IMG/VR virus record: IMGVR_UViG_3300025598_000085
Location: 1 to 38,059 of that record
DNA: 38,059 nt
Reading direction: 5' to 3' (one strand)
Source of the DNA: a virus
Part shown: piece after piece, positions 11,251 through 18,120 of the stretch
Position numbering within the stretch: position 1 is the stretch's first letter
How the letters are laid out: each line of letters starts with the position of its first letter
Translations under genes and position numbers: made by a program
The notes under the pieces: generated by a model
The model's input: the letters and a program-made list of their open reading frames with translations, nothing else
Databases searched by the model: none
Told to the model about the DNA's origin: nothing

Positions 11251-11346
11251 ATGAAAAAAGCAATGAAGAAAGTAGCTAAAAAGGTTGCTAAAAAGGCAAT
11301 GCCTAAAATGGCTATGAAGATGGCTAAAAAAGCTAAGATGAAATAA
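11251..11346 (+). CDS. 31-residue Lys/Ala/Met-rich histone-like peptide
   Basis: From ATG 11251: MKKAMKKVAKKVAKKAMPKM and a similar remainder. Of 31 residues only Lys, Ala, Met, Val and one Pro occur. This low-complexity polycation resembles the tails of bacterial H1-like proteins and would bind DNA or RNA non-specifically, for example to condense the packaged genome. It lies between two other small basic genes just before the terminase genes. Confidence 0.55.
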   Translation: MKKAMKKVAKKVAKKAMPKMAMKMAKKAKMK

Positions 11347-11348
11347 GT

Positions 11349-11504
11349 ATGAAAAAGAAAGAAGTACAAAAGAAAGTCTCTAAGGTGATGAAAGAGTTTG
11401 GAAAAGGTAAATTACACTCAGGCTCAAAGACTGGAAAGAAAGTAACCAACCCTAAACAAGCTATTGCAATCGCCCTTAATCAGGCACGTAAAGGAAAAAA
11501 ATAG
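11349..11504 (+). CDS. 51-residue DUF6496-like basic protein
   Basis: From ATG 11349: MKKKEVQKKVSKVMKEFGKG then KLHSGSKTGKKVTNPKQAIA and a final ALNQARKGKK. The KVMKEFGKGKLHSGSK...KQAIAIAL..AR pattern matches the small DUF6496-type family found in bacteria and phages, whose role is unknown. It follows the Lys-rich peptide by 2 bp and precedes the next ATG by one base. A nucleic-acid role is likely from charge alone. Confidence 0.65.
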   Translation: MKKKEVQKKVSKVMKEFGKGKLHSGSKTGKKVTNPKQAIAIALNQARKGKK

Positions 11505-11505
11505 T

Positions 11506-11844
11506 ATGAATTTTCTTAAAACGCTATACAAGAAAATAAAATCTATATTTATCAAAGACAAAAAAGACCAAGAACTTATCTACGAATATCTAGACTTCCT
11601 AAACAGACAACCTTTTGAATATACAATCTGGTGTACTAAAGATGTTGGTTTAAAGAAAAAGTATTTTGTATCAACCCCTAAAAACAGGTCTGGTTCAAAA
11701 GAAACATTACTTTTAGCCCTTAAACAAGCATACGACAAGCAGACCGAAATAAAAGGACACACAGAAATATTCGGAATGAAAAAAGGAAACGAAATAGAAA
11801 CAGTAATTGATAACACTTCATGGAAACACTCTACCGCCAAATAG
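11506..11844 (+). CDS. Hypothetical protein
   Basis: The ATG at 11506 is chosen over upstream non-ATG codons because it follows the previous stop at operon spacing. The 112-residue product (MNFLKTLYKKIKSIFIKDKK) has an amphipathic basic N-terminus and a mixed alpha/beta remainder (PFEYTIWCTKDVGLKKKYF). No family is recognised. It overlaps the next gene by 25 bp. Confidence 0.5.
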   Translation: MNFLKTLYKKIKSIFIKDKKDQELIYEYLDFLNRQPFEYTIWCTKDVGLKKKYFVSTPKNRSGSKETLLLALKQAYDKQTEIKGHTEIFGMKKGNEIETVIDNTSWKHSTAK

Positions 11845-12005
11845 AAAACTATCTAGATAGTAGAGAACCAAAACCAACCCACTTTTCAATATCAGAGTGC
11901 CCCGAATGTGGAGGTTACAGAATAGTAATTGATATAAACGAAGTAACAATGACGCACGTAATACACAATTACGATGACTTCTTAAAACTCTTTAAAGAAC
12001 TATAA
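11820..12005 (+). CDS. Small protein with one Cys knuckle
   Basis: The 61-residue protein (METLYRQIENYLDSREPKPT) has ECPECGGYRIVIDINEV, one Cys-x2-Cys knuckle, and a helical C-terminus (YDDFLKLFKEL). With a single pair it could bind zinc as a dimer. It is the last small gene before the packaging genes. Confidence 0.5.
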   Translation: METLYRQIENYLDSREPKPTHFSISECPECGGYRIVIDINEVTMTHVIHNYDDFLKLFKEL

Positions 12006-12012
12006 CAACGCT

Positions 12013-12444
12013 ATGACAAACCCTAATGGTGCAAACGAAACACAGAAAGACCCAAGAGAACAAGTCTGTTGGGACTTTTACGTTGAATCGGTTATACAAC
12101 AAAGGGAAAATGCATACCAAGCAGCCATAGACGCAGGTTATTCAGAAAGCAGTGCTAAGAACATAACAATGAGAGATTGGTTTAAGGAAAGATTGGGGAT
12201 GCTTAAAAGAAAAAACATGCTATCAGATGCAGAGAAACTACTGCACAAAACACTCAACTACAATCATGTTGATGAAGAAGGTAAAGTAAACGTTCCACTC
12301 CTTGCAGTACAGACTAAGGTAGCAGACTCTTTAGTAAAAACACTTGGTAAAGATGAGGGGTACTCAACAAGAACAGAGCTTACAGGTAAAGATGGTAAAG
12401 ACTTACCAGCTCCTATTCTAGGAGGATTAACACAAGAAGAATAA
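12013..12444 (+). CDS. terS: Terminase small subunit
   Basis: The 143-residue protein carries the TerS helix-turn-helix signature NAYQAAIDAGYSESSAKNIT (residues about 35-55), a helical middle (KERLGMLKRKNMLSDAEKLL) and an extended C-terminal tail (LPAPILGGLTQEE). TerS recognises phage DNA at the packaging site and recruits TerL, which starts one base after its stop. Size and order are typical. Confidence 0.85.
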   Translation: MTNPNGANETQKDPREQVCWDFYVESVIQQRENAYQAAIDAGYSESSAKNITMRDWFKERLGMLKRKNMLSDAEKLLHKTLNYNHVDEEGKVNVPLLAVQTKVADSLVKTLGKDEGYSTRTELTGKDGKDLPAPILGGLTQEE

Positions 12445-12445
12445 T

Positions 12446-13648
12446 ATGGCTTACACTCTAACAACAGCAACAAAAAAGGTTTCTCAAATGAAAGCCAGGA
12501 TACGAGCTGTTCAAGGAGGAACTTCAGCAAGTAAAACAATATCAATCTTATTGGTACTGATAGACAGAGCTCAAACTAAACAGAAAGCAAAGGAGCTAAC
12601 AAGTATCGTTTCTGAATCAATCCCACATCTTAAACGTGGTGCTATCCGTGATTTTAAAAACATCATGCAAACACATAACTATTGGTCAGAAGATTGTTGG
12701 AACGCTACAGATAGTATTTACACATTTGAAACAGGCAACCAAATAGAGTTCTTCTCTTCTGATAACGGGGATAAACTTCGTGGAGCAAGACGTGACTGGT
12801 TATTTATTAACGAGGCAAACAATGTTCCATTTGAAGCCTTTGAACAGTTAGAAGTCCGTACAAAGAAGGGAGTATATCTTGATTGGAATCCGACAAACGA
12901 GTTTTGGTTCTATACAGACGTTAAGGATAGAAGAGACGACGTAGAACATATTGTACTTACCTACAAAGATAACGAAGCCCTTTCAGAAGAAATCATTAAG
13001 TCCATTGAACAACGAAAGAATCGCCCAGGTTGGTGGAAAGTATACGGTGAAGGACAGCTTGGTGAAGTAGATGGAAAGATTTACAAGAACTGGAACATAC
13101 TCGATACAATACCCATTGAGGCTCGTTTAAAACGTCGTGGACTAGACTTTGGATACACTAATGACCCTTCAGCTATTGTTGATGTTTACGAATACAACGG
13201 AGGTTATGTGATTGATGAGATTGCATATCAGAACGCCCTTTCAAATAAAGAGCTTTCAGACATTATAAAACTACAACCAGAACAATGTATCGTAGTAGCA
13301 GATAGTGCAGAACCTAAGTCTATTGATGAGATTAGAGCTTATGGAATAACAATTATCCCAGCTAAGAAAGGTCCAGGTTCATTGTTGCAAGGTATTCAGT
13401 TAGTACAAGACAAACCTATTTGGGTTACTAAACGTTCAGCCAACATCCTTAAGGAATACAGAAACTACCTTTGGATGACAGACAAGAACGGTAAAGTAAT
13501 CAACGAACCAGAAGGGGGATTTGACCACGCAATGGATGCAATCAGATACGCTATTGGTAGCATCAATGTTGTACAGAGAAAGCAGAATATGGTATACTAT
13601 CCTAGTACACACATTAAAAGAACGATTCTTTCAGATATTCAACGCTAA
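12446..13648 (+). CDS. terL: Terminase large subunit
   Basis: The 400-residue packaging motor has a variant Walker A at residues 24-31 (GGTSASKT, after RAVQ), a Walker B-like segment DWLFINEANN near residue 115, and a C-terminal RNase H-like nuclease domain with GLDFGYTNDPSAIVDVY, VVADSAEPKSIDEI and DHAMDAIRYAI carrying the acidic residues. This is the PBSX/Terminase_3 type. The ATPase domain drives DNA into the prohead through the portal (next gene); the nuclease trims concatemers. The TAATATG junction with terS suggests coupled translation. Confidence 0.93.
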   Translation: MAYTLTTATKKVSQMKARIRAVQGGTSASKTISILLVLIDRAQTKQKAKELTSIVSESIPHLKRGAIRDFKNIMQTHNYWSEDCWNATDSIYTFETGNQIEFFSSDNGDKLRGARRDWLFINEANNVPFEAFEQLEVRTKKGVYLDWNPTNEFWFYTDVKDRRDDVEHIVLTYKDNEALSEEIIKSIEQRKNRPGWWKVYGEGQLGEVDGKIYKNWNILDTIPIEARLKRRGLDFGYTNDPSAIVDVYEYNGGYVIDEIAYQNALSNKELSDIIKLQPEQCIVVADSAEPKSIDEIRAYGITIIPAKKGPGSLLQGIQLVQDKPIWVTKRSANILKEYRNYLWMTDKNGKVINEPEGGFDHAMDAIRYAIGSINVVQRKQNMVYYPSTHIKRTILSDIQR

Positions 13649-13656
13649 CAATCACT

Positions 13657-15681
13657 ATGGGAATTTTGGACATACAAAAAAAAGTTGATAAGGCGATTAA
13701 GGATTCTAAGGGTGCTACTCGTAACAACGAAGGTGCTCTTGAAATGATTCGTTCACTCTACCAGCCTGACTCTGAATCAAAGGAGGCTATTTTAATGGTA
13801 ACAAAGCACTTTGCTGATGGTTATAATAACCTTTGGAAACCTCGCCGAGAGTTCAACGACCTATCTTGTATTGACCGCATGTCAGTAGACCAGATGATGT
13901 GGAATACCTATCAGACCAATGATGGTAATGCTGCACCTGGTGATTGGGTAAACGGATGGCGTTCACGAGCAATTAGACCAGTAGCCCGTAACAAGGTTAT
14001 ATCTATGGCTGCTCACATGACAGCTCAAACAATCTTCCCTAAAATCTTTGCACGTAACGAACAGAACGAAGAACAGAAAGAAGCTGCAATGGTTATGTCA
14101 GACCTTATGGAATATGCAGGAGATGAGATTGACTACCAGCGACTAACACTCTTTGCAATTCTTTCAGCCTTGATTAACCCCGTATCTGTAGCTCACATTG
14201 AATACACAGAGAACTGGAGACAAGTTAAACGGCCCGACCCAGACAATCCTGGTAAATACAAAAAAGTACCAATGCTTGATGAAGATCTTTCTGGTTTCAA
14301 ATCTACTATCCTACCTCCTGATGAGTTCTTCTATGAAGACTTCTACCAATCAGACGTTCAGAAACAAGGATTTGTTATTTGGAGACGTGTAATGCCTTAC
14401 TCTCTCGCACGCGCTAAGTACGTTAATAAATACGAAAACTTCCAGTATGTTAAGAAAGGTGTTCAAACAATCTATGTAGACGCAAACACAGCTTTCTACG
14501 AACTGTACGATACCAACATGACACAGAATGATGTCGAGGAAGTGCTCTACTGGAACAAAGAAAAAGACCTATTCCTCATCATTGTAAACGGAGTATTACT
14601 TACAGAACCTGACAATCCTAACCCACGCAACGACAAGAAGTATCCTTTTGTAACATTCTACTTTGAACCATTTGATGAAGGTAGAGCAATCTGTGGTAAA
14701 TCTCTTGTATTTAAAGTCTCACGAGACGACCGAGTCATCAACGAACTCTACCCAATGGTTATTGATGGAACATACCTCAACATCTTCAAACCAATGACGG
14801 TAACAGGTGGTGAATCAATCGGTAGTGATGTGATTGTTCCAGGAGCAGTTACAACACTCCAAGACCCTGGTTCAGAACTCAAACCAATCATGGTTTCAAC
14901 TGATATCAGTGCAGGAATGGAAACACTCAACATTGTTCAGCAATCAGTAAACGAATCATCTCAAGAGCCTACAACACACGCAGAAGGTGCTAACAAGATG
15001 ACAGCAACACAAACAGCAATCCTAGAGAAGAACAATCAAGTCCTTATGGGATTCTCAATGACACTCTACGGCTCGTTTGTTAAACAGTTTGGTGAACTTC
15101 TTATTGGAGACATCCTACAGTACATGACCGTAGCTGATGTTAAAGACATCGAAGGCAAAGATAGTATGGTTTACAAGTCATTCTTGCTACCTGATAAGAT
15201 GTCAGGAGACAAGATGAAAACACACAAGATTTCATTTGATATCAACTTGCCAGGTGGAAAGCTATCACAGCAAGACCTAGAAGATATTAGTTTTGGAATC
15301 TTGGATGACGAGGGTGGGGATGAATCAACACTTCAACTCTTCAAGGTAAATCCAGAAAAGTTTAGAAACCTCAAGTACCTTACAAAGATTTCACCAGATA
15401 TCTTAAACCCAGTATCAGAGAACACTGAACGAGCATTCAAACTTGAAGAGTACGACCGAGCAATCAAAAACCCACTTATTGACCAAGAAGCAATCACACG
15501 AGACTTCTTGCTTGGTGCTTATCCAGCAAGTAAACGTGACCCTGATAAGTACATGAAGTCTAAACAAGACCTTCAACAGCAAGGTCAGAATCCTCAAGAT
15601 AAGATGTCATCACTTCTTAAACAACAGGGTTCACCATTAAAAGCAATCATGGGTTCATCACAACCTGTGTCTATCGAATAA
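13657..15681 (+). CDS. Portal protein
   Basis: The 674-residue protein lies directly behind TerL. Its N-terminal part (FADGYNNLWKPRREFNDLSC, DRMSVDQMMWNTYQTND) and the middle AHIEYTENWRQVK, ILPPDEFFYEDFY region resemble large podovirus-type portals with wing and stem regions. The C-terminal part is Gln/Asp-rich (DLQQQGQNPQDKMSSLLKQQ), as in barrel tails. It forms the dodecameric channel for DNA entry and exit and the attachment site for the tail adaptor. Length is at the upper end, fitting short-tailed phages. Confidence 0.8.
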   Translation: MGILDIQKKVDKAIKDSKGATRNNEGALEMIRSLYQPDSESKEAILMVTKHFADGYNNLWKPRREFNDLSCIDRMSVDQMMWNTYQTNDGNAAPGDWVNGWRSRAIRPVARNKVISMAAHMTAQTIFPKIFARNEQNEEQKEAAMVMSDLMEYAGDEIDYQRLTLFAILSALINPVSVAHIEYTENWRQVKRPDPDNPGKYKKVPMLDEDLSGFKSTILPPDEFFYEDFYQSDVQKQGFVIWRRVMPYSLARAKYVNKYENFQYVKKGVQTIYVDANTAFYELYDTNMTQNDVEEVLYWNKEKDLFLIIVNGVLLTEPDNPNPRNDKKYPFVTFYFEPFDEGRAICGKSLVFKVSRDDRVINELYPMVIDGTYLNIFKPMTVTGGESIGSDVIVPGAVTTLQDPGSELKPIMVSTDISAGMETLNIVQQSVNESSQEPTTHAEGANKMTATQTAILEKNNQVLMGFSMTLYGSFVKQFGELLIGDILQYMTVADVKDIEGKDSMVYKSFLLPDKMSGDKMKTHKISFDINLPGGKLSQQDLEDISFGILDDEGGDESTLQLFKVNPEKFRNLKYLTKISPDILNPVSENTERAFKLEEYDRAIKNPLIDQEAITRDFLLGAYPASKRDPDKYMKSKQDLQQQGQNPQDKMSSLLKQQGSPLKAIMGSSQPVSIE

Positions 15682-15682
15682 T

Positions 15683-16084
15683 ATGTTCAAACCTCAATTA
15701 ACGGTCCATCAATGGTTATCAATCGACCATTCAATCCGCCAGAAACTTGTAGAACTATTTGGTATCCCTAAAACAGGAAACTCAGTAGTTACAACTTATG
15801 GCATTGAATCGGACGGTTATACACCAAAGGACCTTCAAGCAATCACGCTTGAAAAATTGCAAGACTACTTAAAGTCTACCGAGCAAGATTTCTTCAAACT
15901 CGTAGAGCAAGTAATTGCATCATTAAAAGACGCTAGTAACGAGGAAACATCCTCACAAACACATGACAGAGAACAATCAGGAGAACTTGAATCAGGAGAC
16001 GAGTCAGGAAACGATTCAGCAGACGAATCAGTCGATTCCGAGCCCGTACCAGCAAAACGAGGAAGAAAAACAAAATCGAATTAA
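15683..16084 (+). CDS. Small head protein with acidic tail
   Basis: The 133-residue protein has an ordered N-terminal half (MFKPQLTVHQWLSIDHSIRQ, YTPKDLQAITLEKLQDYLKS) and a disordered acidic tail ending RGRKTKSN. The last 122 bp are also read in another frame by the next gene (from 15963). It follows the portal by one base (TAATATG). It may be a head-completion or portal-associated protein. Confidence 0.6.
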   Translation: MFKPQLTVHQWLSIDHSIRQKLVELFGIPKTGNSVVTTYGIESDGYTPKDLQAITLEKLQDYLKSTEQDFFKLVEQVIASLKDASNEETSSQTHDREQSGELESGDESGNDSADESVDSEPVPAKRGRKTKSN

Positions 16085-16487
16085 AATCGAACAAGAGATT
16101 AGTGATATTATCCGAAACGATATCTATCCCTACATCCTTGAAAACTTCCAAGACATTGAAAAAGCAAATCAATTTGTATCGTCTATCGCAATGAACATTG
16201 GACAGGCAGGACAAATAAAACTTGCTGCAATGAAAGTCAAAGAACTTGAACTGGTAGAAATTCTTAAGAAAGCAAATCACCCAGACTCAAACAAATGGAT
16301 TAAGATACTTGAAATCCTTGATGACAAGAGTCTACTAATGGCACAGCGTATCCTACAAGATATTGCTGGAGACCTAGAACTCTTCGCACGAGAATACATG
16401 ATGAAAGTTCCATTAAAAGACATTAAGACAGAATACCCACCTTATGTTCCACCTCAAGAACCGACTGGAGAAGTATCTCCTTCGTAA
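15963..16487 (+). CDS. Helical head-region protein
   Basis: The 174-residue frame starts at ATG 15963 inside the preceding gene. After a Gln/Asn-rich lead (MTENNQENLNQETSQETIQQ) the rest is clearly protein-like: IEQEISDIIRNDIYPYILEN, ANQFVSSIAMNIGQAGQIKL, then a Pro-rich end. No internal ATG fits the conserved-looking part that begins before 16084, so a dual-coded overlap of 122 bp is needed. Function is unknown; a scaffolding or portal-assembly helper is possible. Confidence 0.6.
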   Translation: MTENNQENLNQETSQETIQQTNQSIPSPYQQNEEEKQNRIKIEQEISDIIRNDIYPYILENFQDIEKANQFVSSIAMNIGQAGQIKLAAMKVKELELVEILKKANHPDSNKWIKILEILDDKSLLMAQRILQDIAGDLELFAREYMMKVPLKDIKTEYPPYVPPQEPTGEVSPS

Positions 16488-16512
16488 TGTCTTTCATTCA
16501 ATTGTCCCAGAG

Positions 16513-16797
16513 ATGGTTATCACCTTTGACCAGAAGACTGGACTTGCATATCTAAATGGCAAACCAATCGGTTCACAGGAACTTAGAAACCTAAAGGAAG
16601 AAGTTAAAATGTTTCGAAAGATGCAGATTAGCGGAATCCTTTTAAACACTATTGCAGACCAATCTAGAACAATCATGAATGAAAAAGCAGCTTCTTACGA
16701 AGACATGCGACATGGAAAGATGATGCTTCACACGATATCAACACAAAAAAGTATTCTTGATGTGATTGAATCGGCAAAAATTCTTGACGGCAACTGA
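16513..16797 (+). CDS. Small head-region protein
   Basis: The ATG at 16513 (MVITFDQKTGLAYLNGKPIG) is preferred; an in-frame ATG at 16444 would overlap the previous gene and add 23 residues. The 94-residue product has a short beta hairpin followed by helices (SQELRNLKEEVKMFRKMQIS, TIADQSRTIMNEKAASYEDM). Its last codons overlap the -35 of the promoter at 16784. Function is unknown. Confidence 0.55.
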   Translation: MVITFDQKTGLAYLNGKPIGSQELRNLKEEVKMFRKMQISGILLNTIADQSRTIMNEKAASYEDMRHGKMMLHTISTQKSILDVIESAKILDGN

Positions 16798-16813
16798 TAA
16801 AACGCGGTATAAT
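16784..16813 (+). promoter_or_regulatory. Strong promoter for the 16.8-kb RNA and head genes
   Basis: TTGACG (16784-16789), an 18-bp spacer and TATAAT (16808-16813). It has the best -35 in the window and no TTATCCACA box. Seven bp after the -10 an ATG opens a 4-codon frame (MKTT, stop at 16833-16835). Confidence 0.7.
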
Positions 16814-16819
16814 AGATAC

Positions 16820-16942
16820 AATGAAAACTACATAAACGCTAGTAAACCCTTTCGGGGGTTGTTGGGTGGTCGAGCTCGGCACCAAACAGTTACTAGCGTT
16901 GCTGTCTGTTGTCGAACTAGACTACCCAATGGGTAGTTTTTT
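16820..16942 (+). ncRNA. Structured RNA with three-way junction and terminator
   Basis: AACGCTAGTAA (16835-16845) pairs perfectly with TTACTAGCGTT (16890-16900). Inside are hairpin AACCCT, TTCG tetraloop, GGGGTT (about 16845-16860) and a second hairpin GTT.GGTG / CACC.AAAC (about 16861-16887). Downstream, ACTACCC, AAT, GGGTAGT and TTTTTT (16921-16942) form a textbook terminator. CTAGCG occurs again at about 16947, and CTAGAC (16917-16922) can pair with GTCTAG (16959-16964), so alternative folds are possible. No ORF longer than a few codons. The class is unknown. It could be a stand-alone RNA or an attenuator before the scaffold gene. Confidence 0.65.
16921..16942 (+). terminator. Rho-independent terminator
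   Basis: ACTACCC (16921-16927), loop AAT, GGGTAGT (16931-16937), then T-run to 16942. Genes from 17010 onward would need read-through or antitermination. Confidence 0.85.
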
Positions 16943-17009
16943 GCTGCTAGCGCAAAAAGTCTAGATTATTAAATAACGGCAGCCTAAGCCACAAATTAGG
17001 ATACAAACT

Positions 17010-17597
17010 ATGAAGGATAATGAAACGCAGGTAGAGCTTACTACATCTGAAACTTCTTCAGACCAAAAAGCAATCGATTACAAAGCTGAGTATGAGAAGG
17101 CACAAGCCAAACTCAAAAAAGCCGAGTTCACTCTTTACAAGACAAAGAAAGAGGAAAAAGTAGAAAAAAGTAAAGTCTTTGATGACTCAGATGACAACGA
17201 GCCTAATGTGACTGAAACAGCACAAGACGCTATCGAACAAATCCGAGCAACATCGGTATCAAGTATCCTAGATAATTTGACTTCAAATGAAGACGAAAAG
17301 GAGCTTGCTTTCTTCCACTACAATAACTCTATCAGAAAGACTGGAGACGTTTCACTTGATGCACAAAATGCACTTGTACTAGCAAACAGTCAATCAGTTC
17401 TTGAAAGACAAAATCGAGAATTAAAAACAGCACTAATTAACAAATCGGGCATGACTTCTAATTCTGTAGGTTCATCATCACGAGAAACTTCAACACCAAT
17501 CTCAACATACTTTAGTGAAGCACAAATTGCTGACCTTAAAGGACGAGGATGGTCAGATGAAAAAATCAAAACAGCAGAGAAGAACATGCAACGATAA
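17010..17597 (+). CDS. Scaffolding-like head protein
   Basis: The 195-residue protein is charged and mostly helical: an acidic lead (MKDNETQVELTTSETSSDQK), a coiled-coil (YEKAQAKLKKAEFTLYKTKK), an acidic middle and a short folded end (ISTYFSEAQIADLKGRGWSD). Position directly before decoration-like and capsid genes plus this composition fits a capsid scaffold that is lost or cleaved during maturation. No sequence family is certain. Confidence 0.65.
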   Translation: MKDNETQVELTTSETSSDQKAIDYKAEYEKAQAKLKKAEFTLYKTKKEEKVEKSKVFDDSDDNEPNVTETAQDAIEQIRATSVSSILDNLTSNEDEKELAFFHYNNSIRKTGDVSLDAQNALVLANSQSVLERQNRELKTALINKSGMTSNSVGSSSRETSTPISTYFSEAQIADLKGRGWSDEKIKTAEKNMQR

Positions 17598-17604
17598 TTA
17601 AACC

Positions 17605-18087
17605 ATGGCATTCATTTCAAAATTTGGACCAGGAGCAGACCTCTCAACGGTACCATCATTCCCACGACAGGTAGCTTCGGGTACAACTTCATCTATCCCA
17701 GTTGGAGCACCAGTTCTTAAAAATGGTCAGTATGTAACTCTTGTTACAAACGGAACACCAGTAATCGGAACAGACATTCTTGCAGGAACAGCAGTTAGTA
17801 ACTCAACAGAAACAGCATCAGCTGCAGGTTCAGTATCAGTTGCTTCACCTCTTCCAGACGCACTTGTTTATTTCAATGCAAAGAACCCATCTCTTATTGC
17901 TACACAATCACAGTACAACGCCCTCGTAGGTTCATATGTACTCTTTGACGTAACAGCAGGAGTTATCACGGTCGATACAACAGCTACAGGTTCAACTCAC
18001 GGGTTGGAAATTGTAGATAGTGATGTTTCAGTAAATCCAGGAAAAGTATTGGTTCGATACCGACTTTCAGGAACAGAACTCAACTAA
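17605..18087 (+). CDS. Capsid decoration-like protein
   Basis: The 160-residue beta-rich protein starts MAFISKFGPGADLSTVPSFP and contains PVGAPVLKNGQYVTLVTNGT and GTDILAGTAVSNSTETASAA. This small all-beta layout just before the major capsid gene is typical of head-stabilising decoration proteins such as those that bind capsomer three-fold sites. The assignment rests on size, fold pattern and position. Confidence 0.6.
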   Translation: MAFISKFGPGADLSTVPSFPRQVASGTTSSIPVGAPVLKNGQYVTLVTNGTPVIGTDILAGTAVSNSTETASAAGSVSVASPLPDALVYFNAKNPSLIATQSQYNALVGSYVLFDVTAGVITVDTTATGSTHGLEIVDSDVSVNPGKVLVRYRLSGTELN

Positions 18088-18120
18088 CTTATTTAATAAT
18101 CTAAACCAATATCATAATTT

